Positions 34,401 to 49,400 of a stretch of 64,000 bases of DNA are shown here, in pieces. Both the position numbers and the translations under genes were made by a program. The first letter of the stretch is position 1. Every line of letters begins with the position of its first letter. The stretch spans positions 138,097-202,096 of the forward strand of contig NW_004450566.1 of the NCBI RefSeq assembly GCF_000321225.1. Reading direction: 5' to 3'. The notes under the pieces were generated by a model. It searched no databases, was not told where the DNA came from, and saw nothing but the letters and a program-made list of their open reading frames with translations. This DNA is from Odobenus rosmarus divergens. Its lineage: Eukaryota > Chordata > Mammalia > Carnivora > Odobenidae.

Positions 34401-37400
34401 ATCAGTGAATCCAGGAGCTGTCCCCCAACCCAAACCTTCCTGGGCCAATTCAGTGGTGGTTGCTTTTCAAAGATCCCTCAGAAGTCTAAAACCATACCAC
34501 TTCAGATGAGAGAGGACTCAGCATCGTTTCTTGGGTTCTTTCTAGTTAAGAGATGATAACCAGCATTATGGTTTCATGCTGTATCGTTCCCCATTAAGTA
34601 TAGCTTTCACATTACTGTTAAGCAAAGGTAACACATTTTAAGTGTAAAATGTTCTCTACTTTAGAAATGAACATTTTGTTGTACATGGAGGGCCGAACAG
34701 CATAGTTTAACTTTGTCCATCATGAGATGCTACTGAGAGAAAAAATGTTCATACAGCTCAGAGTTCATTTTCCAATCTACATTCAAATTATTTTGCCCGT
34801 TTGTTCATTTTCAAAGCTATCCTGCAGTCAAATCTGTTTGCTCTTCTACTCTCCATTTTTCTAGGCTCTTGCAACTTAATTATTTCTTCTTACAGAAGCC
34901 TTTGAGTCTATAAAAAAGCTAGAATCATGTGTACAAGTTATAATTTCTGTGATAACCAGTTGCAAAAATGTCCCCAGCTCAGCATTTAGCAACTTGTTGC
35001 CATAACAAGAAAAACACTGTAACCGGTACTAAAGTGAAATGATCAAATTTTACTATTCTCCTCTTAAAATTAATTCGATGGCAGAGCTTTATTTAAATGA
35101 AAATCAGTCTATCTGTACTTTGTATTAACTGTGGAGGTTTAAGCTCTTTATCAGTAACAAACTCTCTCTTCAGGGGGAACAAGTGAATGTGCATTGATAG
35201 ACTGTCAGCTTTGAAGAGTCAGATCCCTGAAATCTTCCATAATCAAATGCCTGGCCTGGCCCCGGATCAAAGGACAGGCTTCTCTATACTTAAAGGCCAT
35301 GGAGCAGAGCTCAGAGCAGGGGGAGGCACAACCTGCTCAGGCAGACAGGGGTGGATCTGGGAAGAGCAGGCTTAATGGCAGCCTTTCAAATGCAGGGGTG
35401 GCTCCAGGACTCTATTTCTGGAACTTCTTTTCTGATTTGTGAATTATGGGAAAAGAAACTGCAAACTTTCTCAAATTAAACAGTTCTCTCCCATTGGCAG
35501 ACGTCTGAACTTACATCAAATAATCTGGGAGTTCAATTGTTGAAGAAGGCTCCGTGGAGGCAGTGCAACCCTCTTTAACTCCTACAACGAAGAAAAAGAT
35601 TCAGGCTTTCACCAAACAGTATGGTTATAAAATGCCTATAATTCTAAAATAGATCAGAAACATCTGGAACACTCTTCCTCCAAATCTATTCTTCCAGCTC
35701 AATAAGCAAACAGTGAGCAAGGCATACAACTGAACCTGAACAATGGAGGCCCCATGACCAGGGCCAGCAGAAGTGAGGGCAGGCATTGAGAGTGCCCTGG
35801 CTGCTGCAGTGTCTGCATAATAAAGGAATTCCATCTTAACCCAAGGTCAGTCTTCTATTCTTTCCATAACAGTTGTGGCATCTGCCCAGTAATTCAAAGA
35901 CTGTGGTGGCAGATGCAGCCAGACAATGGAAGATACAAATTTTACATCAACATCTACTTTTCATAGGATTCAAACAAGGCAGATGAGACAATGAAGTCAG
36001 GTAGCAGACTGCTCTGGTCACTGTATTTTATTGCCACCCTTTTTGTATGCAGATGGTGGAAGCAGCCAAGAAGTTTTCCCGTTTCAGTTTAAAGTAATTT
36101 AAAATAGGTCATTACTGAATCACGATTTATACTTCTCCCATCTCGACATCTCATAATACTACAGATTTGTTTTTAAAAGGACAAAATAAATAAACAAATA
36201 AATAGACTGCCAGTCATTCAGGGCTATGCTGTGAAAGTATGTAAAATCCCTCAGTCAGTATTCTATTTGTGTGAATGCACCACCTTTTCCTATGGGTATG
36301 TTTAGACTTTTTATAGGGTAATTTTTTAGCATTCAGAGGAGAATTAAATAACTCAAATCCTAACCCTGCCTGTGGCAAAACATACATGTTAAATATAAAA
36401 TAAAGTGAAAATTCTGTAATTTCTTAGTTTAATATTTTAAAAGACCAAGTATAGTAAATAGATTATGCAGACTCTGTGGGCTTATTGTTCATGGTTGGGC
36501 GGGCGCACGTGCGTGCGTGCATGACTCAAGCCTGAGTCTTTTTTTTTTTTTTTTTTTACAACAGCCTGAGTCTTAAAGGAAAAGGCATTAAGTGCATCTC
36601 ACCTGGCTGCTTCTTTGCTACAAACACCAGATAAATTCCAATAGATTCAGGGGCTGTGGGTCTGGATCTCTCCTCAGTATTTTGGGATAATCTCAACTGG
36701 CTTCGAGAGGTACTACATCCTCAGTGGAGGATTCAAAGACTAGGTCTGCTTCTCCAGGCCGCCATCTCTGAGAAACACTCAAACTATGCTGTAGGTCTCA
36801 ACATACTGGGACCCAATCCCCCCAACACCAGCCTGATTCAGGATCACCATCTCAGGGTGGGAAGTGTGGAGGCTGGGATATAACCAGGAACATGGCTTGC
36901 TAACTCTGAACACAAGGCTTTATTACCTCTTGCCTTTTCCTGACCTGGCAAATTCAAGTACAGTAGTACTCGAGGGAAGAAAAAAGCTTACACCTACCTT
37001 TTGGGCCACTATACAGTACCATACTGATCTAAATGTTTCAAAAGATAAGCTTTGATATGCAGTATATTCAATCCAGGTCAATGAAGGCACTGCACCATAC
37101 TATTTTGCAAAGTTCCTCTCATGTGGTAAAAATGGTCAGTTAAATCTAAGGATTACAGACTTCCAGTATTATGGGCAAATTACAGAAAGACAACACTCCT
37201 TAAACTCTATTCATTAAATGAATAACTTTTCTAAGGTTGTATTTTCCTAGAGAATTTTGCTTTAGTTAAGCTGCGTTTGAAACTGGCAGCAATGCTAAAT
37301 GATGGGCTTGAATCTTCGATGTGCTGGCATGGGGGACATTAAGTTTTAGAGGACAACTTTTTTAAAATAAGAAAAATAGAATTTTTGTCCCTAGGTGTTA

Positions 37401-40400
37401 AAGATCATTATACCTCAGGTAAGTGGTCTTTTCTACTGATGAGCTTTATAAGCTTCTTTGCATCTCTACATATCTGGCGTTTAAAGTTTCCAAAAGCTTG
37501 AAATGGTTAAATTTTACTAATAACAATTAATACTAGTTTACTAAAACAGGGTTCTTAAAACTGAAAATTTCTTAAGCTCTATCAAGCAAATTGCCAATAA
37601 CCTTACATAAGACAAACTGCTTTCACTCTGAATAACGATGATGTGATGGAACTGCATATGCAATCTTACCTTGCCTGTTTTATAAAGAATTCGACATTTC
37701 TCCTGTGTTAATATTAATTAAGGCAGGGGTGACCCTGTTTGTTTGGCAAAGAAGGAAAAGAATTATTTTTATCGCTAATTGTGTGTCTGGTTAAATTAGT
37801 TCAAGACTGGCATATAACAGGTCACGTTGAGGTTGCGTAGTACCCTGGCAGTTAAGGGAAAGAGCAACACAGTCTACTTTCTACAAGGGGGTCTCTAGAG
37901 GATAATAAAGTCATTTTCAAATGTTACCATCTTATTCTCAAATACAGAAACTGTGTTTAATAGTTGGCTAAAAAGAGACCGAAAACGACTGCTGTTAAAT
38001 ACAAGAAAAAAAAATCTGCTCAAAACCACAACACTAAGATTAATAACAGAAGGTCAATGGATAAAAAAAGCACTACTAATTACAAACAGCATAATCTCAC
38101 ACTCATGATGAGTTTGCTCTGCTCATTCACTGAACGCATGTCATTGGTTTTACAAATGTAAAATATACCTTCACTGGAATCCGGACTGGAGCTGCTCAGC
38201 TTGGCAATTTCCTCTTCTCTTTTAAGGTCCTCTCCCTTTTCTTCTGTCATCTCAATGTCGTGCTTTTTAATTTGGTCCTTCTCCTTGTGTTTTTTAGACT
38301 TCTTTTTGGACTTTTTGTGAGACATTGAATGGTTTTCTTCCATAGGCTTTGGACACTTTAGTAGAACTGAACCAGGGGGTAAGGCTTCCAGAGAAGTCCT
38401 AGAGGTATATTTATCTTGCTGGTCCTCATAGATACTACTGTTTTGACTAAAACTGTCAACAGGTAGGTCTTGGGTCCCCCGGCCTTCTGGAGTGCTGGGG
38501 GAATTGGAGTTAGAGTTTATAGTCTGAGGAGGATTGGAGACGGGCAGGTGGGTTGGAGGCAGCGGTGGAGGGGTAGGGATGGCAGCAGCTGCAGGGGGCG
38601 GCAGGAGGCCCGTGGCAGATTTCTCACTGGAGGGATTCAAATGGCCATTTAATGTTGGCGGCACTCGGTTTGTCAGGTGAGATATTCGAGCTTTTTTATT
38701 CATTAAAGGATCAATGAAATCTGAATCTAAAAGCCGTTTCTGTGGGGTGGGAGAAAGAAGGAGAAAAAAAATGAGCCAGTTTGTATGAAAACTCAACACA
38801 TGCATCACTGGTTACCATATGAACAACTGAATAATTTTACTCATTCTTAAGTTTATCACCGGAGTTATGTTAACCATTCTGCAAGCTTAAGCAGGAACAA
38901 ACAATTCACAAAAACAAAAGGGAAATAAATTCTCATGCCTAACATAAAAAAGGAGAGTCTGGCAAATATATGTTTCTTGGAGTACTTATGCTTTCTGATC
39001 ATATAGCTGCACCCTAAGTTTTCAAGAGACTATGCCAATTTATGTGGGCTATACCACTTCGTAGAGTATTAAATAGAGGTAACCTCCTTTCTCTGTGGGT
39101 CACAGCTGACTTAGTTATATTAAGAGAGAGGAGAAAGCAGTTTGTACCATTTCACGCTGTCAGAACTAAGAAGGGCAATAAAAGCCTACACTTTCTTAAT
39201 CTCCTCTAATGTGCTAAGATGTTCCAGTTATGAATATTTTGGCTGTCATTTATTATTTCACCTGTCTTAAAATGGGAACAGCCAGCACCTTCAAAGTAAT
39301 TTCTCTAGATATCTCCATCAGTGCTGAAATGCTATTCAATTTCTTCCCTGTAAATATATCCCTTCAATGGATTGGAAACTAGGTCTTAATGACAAGCCCA
39401 CAAAAATGATACGGAATTAATGTTTCAAAAAATTTAAAAATTATGCTAATACTAGCCCAATCCAGCAAGAATATTTAAATTAAAAAGAAAATTCAGATAG
39501 TTGAAAAGTAAGAGGCATATATCCAATGTAATGATGTGGCCTAAACTTCAGCTTGAAAGAAAATAATAGTTAATCATCCCATTAATTTATTCTGTTTTCA
39601 GATTAGCATCACTGATTTGGCAGCCATTATATAATTAGATCAGAGTATAAATAACTTCATGGAAGTTGGCATTAAAAGTGAGGCTTCTATAGACAATGTA
39701 CATACAAGGACAGAATTGCTTTTATTTTGTTCTTCCTCTGTTCCTCACAATAGGTTTCTAACATTTTTTGATATATAAATAGCCTTGTGCCCACAGCATG
39801 CTTACTGTTCTCCACACATCTGTCCCATCTCCCTAATCCTTGGGAGGAGGGTCCAGAGAGAGGAGCACTTTGTCAGTAGCCCTGGGGTAGATAGGTCTTG
39901 TCCCACTGTCAGCCTCCAAACCAGGGAACCAAGGAATCTCTTGGGGGAAACTTTAAGCTGGAAGGAATGAGGTTTAAATGGAGAATTCTGACTGGGATCT
40001 AACTGAAAAAAGTACATTAAGGAGACATGTCTGAAATTGACAAAATTTTTTATTTGCTTATTTTAGAAACATTTTTTTCCCCAAGAAAAGTTTTTTCAAA
40101 CATGGTTCAGATAATATTAAATATCTTCAATTTTCTGTATAATTTGAGACTGGATATGGGACTAGGTAAGTCTTCTAGTTAGTGATCTAATGGAAAAGTA
40201 GATAATCTTATAATACAATGTAAACTTTAAATATGGACAAGCAAAGTAGATATTAAGCACTTTGACAAGCAAAGCTGTGTAGGGAAAAAGAGGTCTCGGC
40301 TGTGAGCTGGGAGCTCTGCCCTGAACTAACTAGCTATGTGACTTCGGGTAGGCAAGCTGTGCAGCTTCTCTGGGCCTCATTTCTCTCGTGTGTAAGTCAG

Positions 40401-43400
40401 ACCACCTGAATTACGTGGCCCCTGAGGTTCACTTCAGGGCTATGATTATCTAATTTTATGAATACCTGAGGAGAAGATGCAGCATCTCTATTAGAACATA
40501 CGGGAGATTCTGAACGGCTGGTGCTGGCAGCATTCTGAGATGGATTTAGTTTTCTGTAAAGGATACACAAGTTCCAGTTATGGAGAGAATTGTCAAGTGT
40601 TCGTGATAAAAAGCTTACCCTTGTTTCTTCCTTCTCAACACTAAAGTAACAATGACTAAAATTTTTTTTAAAGGCAAAAAAATTTACCTTGAGAGCACTG
40701 ACTCTAATGACCGTCTGTCTATTTCATTGTATCCAGGCCAGTCTCTCTGAAGCTCTTTAAAAACGTAATCCTTTAGGGTATATGAGAGGTCCTTTGGATT
40801 CAGATTGGCTACCTGGTACATGGTGTGAAAACAGAGCATTAGATCTTTTTGCTACTTCCTAACCCGAAACAGGCAACATTTTGCATTTACACTGAAAATA
40901 ACTGTACCAATTGGCCCCAAAGGCACTGCTAGTTTTGCATATGCCAGATCTCAATAAATGCTGTTTGACCTCATTTGGGAAATAAAAACTTTATTTATTT
41001 ATTTTTTTTTAAGATTTTTTATTTATTTGACAGAGAGAGACACAGTGAGAGAGGGAACACAAGCAGGGGGAGAGGGAGAAGCAGGCTTCCCGCTAAGCGG
41101 GGAGCCCGATGTGGAACTTGATCTCAGGACCCTGGGATCATAACCTGAGCCGAAGGCAGACGCCCCGGGAAATAAAAACTTTATATAAGTAGCTAAATAT
41201 TTTTTCCCTGAACATCCACTGTATGTCATATTTCTATTCAAACAGCCTACATTAGGCAAAAAGTGGAGGGAAGTTTTTTTTTTTACTTTTTAAAATCAAA
41301 TTTAGAATCTAGTCTAAGGAGTGAGGTTTAACAGCTTCATTTTTTACTTCTGGTTATTAATGCCACTACTTTTGAACCACAGTAAAAATCCTTGATCATT
41401 TGTATTAAGTAGAAACCAAACAGTGCCCAAATGCTAGGTTATAAACATTCCCTTCAGCTATCAGCCAAAATTATCTCCATAAATAGTATCAATTCTGATG
41501 CCCTTGTCTGTCATTTTCTTGGCTTGTAAGCCTGCTTCTTGTGGCTCCCAGTTCTCCTGAAGAACCACTTATTCAAAGTCCTTGAAATTCCCGAAAACCA
41601 ATAAAAGGAAACATACAGCAAAATAACCCCCAAATTACTGTTATTAGTCAGCCAGTTTATTCTTAAGTGTAATCTTTTCTTATAGTATAATGGCAATTCC
41701 TAGAGTGTCCAGGCCCAGATTCCATTAACAATACAATTGTATGGATTCAAGTGCCAAACCAAGAGTCATTTTAAGGCTGGCAGAAAGGTATTCCTCCTGT
41801 CATTTCCTACTGGAATGGTCTTTTTCAATAGCTTCACTTCTTTCTGTGTCCTTTTAAAGTACTATCAAATGTATTATGACAGTTTATGCTTTTCTTACAG
41901 CTTAACATTAACGTTAATGTTGTTATAAAGTAGAAAATGGTAGGCTTAAGATTCAAATTTGCAAATACATTAGGATGAGACACAACCCGATTTCTCAAAG
42001 TGGAAAAAATACCAACAATGCTTAGCTTTCTTATTCTCCTCGGGACTACATAGACTTAACACCCCACCTCTTCTCTAGGTTTCATAATGGGACCTTCTCC
42101 TGTTTTTCTCCTCCCTCTTTTTTTGTCTTTTTTGTGCACTCTTCTATATGCTAGGGTGCTTAGGACCTATCCTCTGCTCTTTTCTCTTCATTGTCATCAT
42201 CTTCTCCTAAGACTATTTCATTCAGCCCTATGGCTTTCTTTCTTTCTTTTTCTTTTTTTCTTTACTTAAGTAATCTCTACACCCAACGTGGGGCTCGAAC
42301 TCATGCTCCTCAGATCAAGAGTCATATGTTCCTTCAACTGAGCCAGCCAGGTGCCCCAGTTCTAAAGCTTTCACTAGCTAATCTGTGCACTGCTATCTCC
42401 TAATTTATAACTCTAGCTCCAACTTTTTTTTTTTTTAAGATTTTATTTATTTATTTGAGAGAGAGAGAATGAGAGAGAGACAGCACGAGAGGGAAGAGGG
42501 TCAGAGGGAGAAGCAGACTCCCTGCCGAGCAGGGAGCCCGATGCGGGACTCGATCCAAGGACTCCAGGATCATGACCTGAGCCGAAGGCAGTCGCTTAAC
42601 CAACTGAGCCACCCAGGCACCCATCCAGCTCCAACTTTTATACTTAAGCTTGTGATTACAAGGTAATTGATCAAAGCTAATACACATTCAAATCCCTTAA
42701 TGAAGACAAGTGAATGATCTCAGTGGTAGAAAAAGGCAGAGTAAAGAGCATGCAGGGCAAGACACACTGAAACTTATAGATAAAAATATTCTAGCTTATA
42801 CCAACCAAAGACTGATAAAAATAAATTGTACAACTTCACCTATATAAATGAATAAATACTACAGCAATAGTTTAGGTGATTCAAGACCAAAAAAGAGACA
42901 TGAAAAACTTCTTACTTTTTTTATGGAATTTCAGAGCAAAATTTGTTTAAACCAAATGAAGATAAAGACTTGAAATTTACTTTTTTTAAATTAACAATTC
43001 AGTAGCCTCTAACTTATAAAACCTACTATAAATGCCTATAGTTCAATTAGTTTTTTAATTAAATGTTTAAAACAAGATGACTTAATATTCAAGAGTTATA
43101 ATTCATATACCATCGATGAAGATGATCCTGAAATTTCGCTACCTCAAATAGCAACAACACGAAGCCTTCTTAAATGAGCTTCTCGACAAGAAAGTACAAG
43201 GAAGGAGCTCTCTCCACATGTCTCACCTGTTGTAGAATTGCTCCAAGGGAGTTCTTGTCTTTTTGATTGACACCATCTTTCTGCAGTCGAGCCAGCAGCT
43301 CAGGTTTCTTGTAGGCCTTCAGGGCCAGTAGGTGAATTACTCTGTCCCTGTACGGCCGCTGAGAAACACTGCTGTTGCCATGTGTCTTCCGAATCGTATT

Positions 43401-46400
43401 TGCAGGATTCATGGGGGTTGACCGTTTCCTCTCAGGTACTGTATCTGAAACAGCTTGAGGTGCTTTCCGAATTTGCACTCTTTTCCCTAAAGTCCGGTGG
43501 AAATGACATTGTTACACATTTGCAGGTAAGAACATAATGAGCATCTCAGGTTCCTCAACTCTGATATAGGTACTTCTTCATTTCTAGAGGGAATTAAGGC
43601 CATTTTATTTCAGTTTTTACTTTAAAGAGGTAGAAAGAAAGCATTTCGAATAAATGGCCTAAAATATGGATCTTAAATTGTTTTGATAGAAACGTTTACT
43701 GGACTAAATACATATCCAGAATTATTCTGGTCACTTAGCTACATATATTAGTGACATGGTACATGTAGCAACAGACTGGAAATTTTTTTTTTTTAAAGAT
43801 TTTATTTATTTATTTGACAGAGACACAGTGAGAGAGGGAACACAAGCAGGGGGAGTGCGAAAGGGAGAAGCAGGCTTCCCGCGGAGCGGGGAGCCTGATG
43901 CGGGGCTCGATCCCAGAGCTCTGGGACCATGACCTGAGCCGAAGGCAGACGCTTAACGACTGAGCCACCCAGGCACCCCAACAGACTGGAAATTCTAAGG
44001 TTGTAGGTAGTTCATGTTAAGTGGAAATAGAGTAATTTCCATGTTTACCTGTGCCATTTACAGAACTTAAATCTACATATTATATGTCATTTCTTTGGCA
44101 GACAGAATATAGCACATGTGAAACACGAGAAATACTTGTTGTATCTAAGACCATACTTTTGGCTGAGCTGGGGAATTATCTTAATCTCAGAGATTCAAAA
44201 CCTAAAAGAGGGGAGTCAGGCATAATTTGGGGTCAACATTCAGAAGGACAGCCACTAGACATATTCCTTTTCAACAGGCCGTAACAAATTTTAGGAGTCA
44301 AAACCAAAACCAAAACTAACCAACCAAAAAACAATCTCAGAGAGCCAGACATGCAGACATCTGCACTGCAGGGCTGAGGCTATACCGGTGAATTAGAGGA
44401 ATGGAAAATGGTAAAAAGGAGGCCCTCACATCATTCCTGCCAGGCAAATGCCATTTGGTAATTAACCAACTTTCTGCTTAAACCTAACATTGGTAATTGG
44501 CAAGTGGCTACTTCTAGAAAATATCTGTGGGCTGAAGTAATCTGGATACCACATGGATGTCCAGAGCCATCAGGACATAGCTGATCCCTGACAAAACCTG
44601 GTAAACATTCCTCCTTGAAGAAAAAATTAGAATGAAACTGTAGAAGACCCTCATTTTATCATTTCTGAAGTAGAATCTTTTAGCACCTTTAGAATACTCT
44701 AAACCTCCAACTCTGTGTCCTCTGGTTAGAGTGGGGAGAACTGGTAATGACATACAATGTGGGGCAAGTGCCTTAGGAACAAGACTAGCAACTAGAAACA
44801 ATGGATAAGTAAAAGTAGTCTCTTAAGTGCTATGGTCTGATCTGGTCTGGTCTGGTGTGAAAACAGCTTAACCGGGCAGGAGCTTTAACAGTAATTCTGT
44901 CCATGCTGGGGTCCTGAGGCCTAGCCAGAGGGGCTGTTTGTCTGACACAATCCTGCCTAGAATAATGGAGAAAGGACAAATATCTTACTGGCTCTTATAT
45001 TTCTCTACTGTCTGGACATAACGAATTATAAATACCAGGTCAAAATATTGCACAACAAAGGAAGTCAACATTAAAGGAACACTGCCCAGTAGTAAGAAAA
45101 GCTATTAAGGTGCAATTAGAGTTTTGGAGATAGATTTAGATCTGGTTTCTGTATTTTTCTTAGAAATAGCTAGATCAGTGTCAGATGGGCAGGGAACTAA
45201 TATTTACCATGAACCAATTAAGTGGTGGTGGTAGGGACACTGTGCTAAGACCTTTACACATATTAAGTCTCACAGCAACATGACGAAACAGGCATGGTCA
45301 CGTGTCACAGATGAGAAAATAGGCTTTCAATGGGATAAGCTCAAAAAGTATAAAGTGCTCACTTAGCATTTGGAAGGTTCTGTTATTAGTACCCAAGTTT
45401 TCCTACATGAACTTCTTTGTAGGAAAGGTTTTATGAACAAATGCCTCATGTCTGCCACTGCCTCGTGTTAGGTTGTAAGCTCCATACAGGCAGGGCTGAG
45501 GCTGCTTTGTTCACTAGCAGACTTTGAATCAGCATTTGATGACTAGCGAAGTGTCAAAGTGACTGACAGCGAGAGAACAAGCAGAGAGCAGAGGAGCCAG
45601 AATCAATGTGGTCTGTATTTTCCCACATTGCCAGGATGCCAGCGTCTGAGGAAATACTGAAATTTCTAATGTGGCAAATGCAAACCTTCCAATCTACCAC
45701 TTCTCAGTTGTAACAGTATTAACAGTACTGTTCCTTGAAATCTTAATAGGAATTTGTGGGAGGAAAAAAAAAAAAGCCAGGGTCACAAAAGTTTAGGAAA
45801 TGCTATAAATTCCACACTCTCCTCCCGCCTTGAAACCTGTTTAGCTTACATTTCCCCCAAAAAGCTGACTATGGAGCCCTCCCCACCACTCTTCCCTAGG
45901 GAGGGGAGTGGACAGCGGAAGGTTTTTTAGCTAAGCTCACACATACCATGATTGATCATTTAGAATGAATTCAAGCCAGCAAGGAAGGCAAATAAAAATA
46001 AAAACAAAAAGTGACAGCAGTACCAGTGTGTTCCAGGCTGCCCTACCTCCTCTGTATGTCTGACCCACCTCTGATCCTCAGTCTCAGGAGAGCCCCAAGG
46101 TCTCCTGAGTTCACCCCCACCCCTCCCTGAAGTAAGCATAGGGCAGACAAATAAGGGAGGCTCATTTTGCCCCTAAAAGGTGTATAAGTATGACGTTTGA
46201 CAAGAAATTAGAATCTGGCCAGGGATATGACATCAGTGAAGTCTCAGCTGGGGCCTAATGCTAGGCTGTTACTGGTACATGAATCTCCTACCCCCAGTAC
46301 ACTCACTTCACCTTTATCTCCTTTTCCTTTACTTGTTTTTTTTTTACCTTTTTTTTTTTTTTTTAATGTAAGCTCTACCCAACTTGAGACTTAAACTCAG

Positions 46401-49400
46401 GACCCCAAGACCAAGAGTTGCATGCCCTACTGACTGAGCCACCCAGATGCTCCACTCTCATTTTTCCTTTAAACAGCCAGTTGTGGGGTAACCCACTTCT
46501 TTTAAATGCTGATAGAGCAATCCAGACACCCCGGGCCACTGAGTTTTATGCAAAGATATCTTGCTTGCTGCCTCCCCATTAGTCTGTGCCTATTCATCCA
46601 GGAAGGAGTCCTCTGGTTTAAGGAAAGACAGGCTACAGACAAGAAAACATCAGTGCTCTAAGTAGTTATGGAACTGAGATACTAAAGAAAAAAAGAAAAG
46701 TAAAAAAAAAAAAAGTAAAGCAAGAAAATGTGAGGTTCAAAGTTGGCAGAAGAAAGGCTTTATTTTTATTTTTTCACATTTGCCTCAGAAAAGCCCTTTT
46801 AATAAAGCCTGTGGGAGAACCTAATTCTCTTCCCAGACCTAACTGCTAATCAATTCCCTGGGCTCCTTATATAAACAGCAGCAGTGGGTCTGACAGAGTT
46901 GGGTAATCTGGGACTATATCTGAACCGCTGTTTCATAACAAGGAGTCCACTTCTAGCGTCTCCATTTAATATGAGATGGTAAAAGTATTTATCCCTCTGT
47001 CTAGTAGCTCTGAGTAAACAATCTGAAGGTAAGGTGTTAAAACAGTACATCAGAAAGAGAGCAGGGGCTGTAGACGTCTTCTGCGGTGGTTTTTCTATTC
47101 TGTGGAACCTGGCCAGAAGCCCTGGCAACACCGACCCAATGCTTTAAAAAACACTGGCAGGACCTTGATGATGGGGTGACTGTCATGGTTAAATACATAA
47201 TCCACTGCAATGGAAACTATCTCCACCATTTGGCATTTTTGCTTTTTTTTTTTTTTTTGCAAAAAGTTTATTACCCAAACACACACACACACACACACGT
47301 CACAAAATGTTAGAACTGCAAAGGACCTTTGATGTTACCCAGTTCAAATCCCTTATCTAATAATTGAGAAAATTAAGGTCCACAGATGTTAAATGATTTG
47401 TCCAAGGTCATTCAAAGATGTATCAACTCATTATAAGTAAGGAGGATGGGGCAGAAGTTGGGAAAATTGGAAAAAGAATTCTAGAAATTACACAGGTTGG
47501 GTTATTTTATCCATCTAAATAAATATTAGCATGTATTAAAAATGTACAATTCAATAAAATTCCAGAATTTAGGTAGAAATCAGGGAGCAGACATATTGGT
47601 AAAATGGAAGCAGTGGTATTTAGTGATTCTTGAGTTTTTTTTTTTTTAAACAAAGTGAAAGGATTATAACATAACAGTGCTCACCACTGATACAAATTTC
47701 GCGACTAGAAGCAGAAATACTCTGAAGAAATAATAACGATGTTTCCTAGGTTAAAGACTCTCCTGTTCCTCTCCAGGCAAAATAGATTTTGTTTTTGTTT
47801 TTGTTTTCAGTCTACAAGAGGGTCTCAAAAGCTCATATTCCTGAATGACTAGGCCTAGGAATATAGTCTTCATCCCCTTAAACAGGGTTTGTGCCCTAAT
47901 TCAGCTGCCAGAGGCCTCACCTGGCATTATGCCACCACAACCCCTCAGCGAGACCAGCATTATTCCCATTTGTCCTCCACCAAGGCTGATGCTGTTGAGA
48001 GAAGCCTTGCTATGCAGGTACTTCGAAGGTGGCGAAAGTGTGCTTCTGGTATCATTTTATATGATATATTCAATTATGAACTAAAGAGGTACCTTCTATT
48101 GTCTTAAGAAAATAACACAACTTGTTATGGGGCCAAATCCATATCATTTGCTATTTGTTGATACCAACTATATGATATGGAAAATGGAGAGGTAATCATA
48201 ACCCCCCTTATGGGGTGGTTTTGAGATCTAGATGAGTAACTACGTATAAAGTGCTAACCAGCGTCTTGTGCACAGCAAGCATGCCATAAGTGTTGGGTAA
48301 TATTAGTACTGAAGGGTGAATGACTAGCATGGGAAAGAAATGAATGAGTCAGATAGTTCTGAGGTACTAAAAAAGGCAGGAAGATACAAACTGAGCCACC
48401 TAAAAGGAAAGAAATATGGTAAAGGACTAGCAATGGATAAGATTAAAAGAAAAAGGTCAAAACATACCATAACAAAGCACAGTAAAAAAAATCAAAAACT
48501 TAAGTTTTGAATTCTGAGCTGAAGAAATGGATGCAGTCCAAAAGAGAGCAATAAAAATAATTAAAGGGTTGGGATACAGGCCATTTTAAGAAAAGTTAAA
48601 AGGAGCTGGGGTTATGCGACCGAGAGAATAAAAGGCTGAAGAGGTTAACGACAAGACTGAAGACCTGAGAACACTGTACTGTGCCGGGGAGCGGCCAGGG
48701 CACAGAGGACCCAGCAGAGTGGGGCGCAGAGGCTGGCAGGGTCACTGCAGAGCTCTGTGGGGGCAAATGTATGTGTGCAGGAGGCCAGCCTGTCTGAGAA
48801 TGGCATGGATGTAATCTGGCTCAATTTAAACTTTAGATAACCTCAAATTTTACATGGTCACTCCTAAAAAATGTAAATGAGTTATCTAGAGTACCTATAA
48901 GAAACCCTGCGAGTTCGAAAATTCCTGTACCGTTAGGAAGAGTATGAGTTACGTGACTCTGGGTGTTGAAAAGTCTGCCGTGTAACATGCTGTGCAGATA
49001 AACTGTACCTGACCCTATCAAAACAAACACATGAACAGAGGGGACACCCAAGGATCATTCAATGGAAAGGTACAGTGATCACTGCTGATTTGCAAACTTT
49101 GGAATAAATCAAGGTAAAGTTTTTCAGCTAGTTCTACTGAGAGGCCAAAAAAATCATTTTGGTGGTTATAGTCTTCTAGTCCTTTATCAAACACACCAAC
49201 TTGCCTCACTGTTTATAAAATGATGGTACTGGACAGAGTAAAAAATACTTTCAAAGCAATAGGGACAGCAAATTCGCTGTTTGTACTTAAACTTAAGTGC
49301 GGCAGATCTTGTGCGTTTTAAAAACAATTTGAGATTTAGCCTACTACAGAGAAAGTGAAGTTACTTGTGAAAATAAAGAGAAAGAAAGGAGGTTGGAAGT

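Larger units (their letters stand above)
40813..43226 (-). other. ELL2 intron 5
   Basis: 2.4 kb holding three SINEs (40995-41166, 42232-42357, 42428-42626), all in sense to ELL2. No other feature was seen. Confidence 0.85.

Noticed and set aside
42281..42357. tRNA-like sequence, also in the heads of the other SINEs
   Set aside because: These are tRNA-derived SINE heads with diverged arms, not functional tRNA genes.
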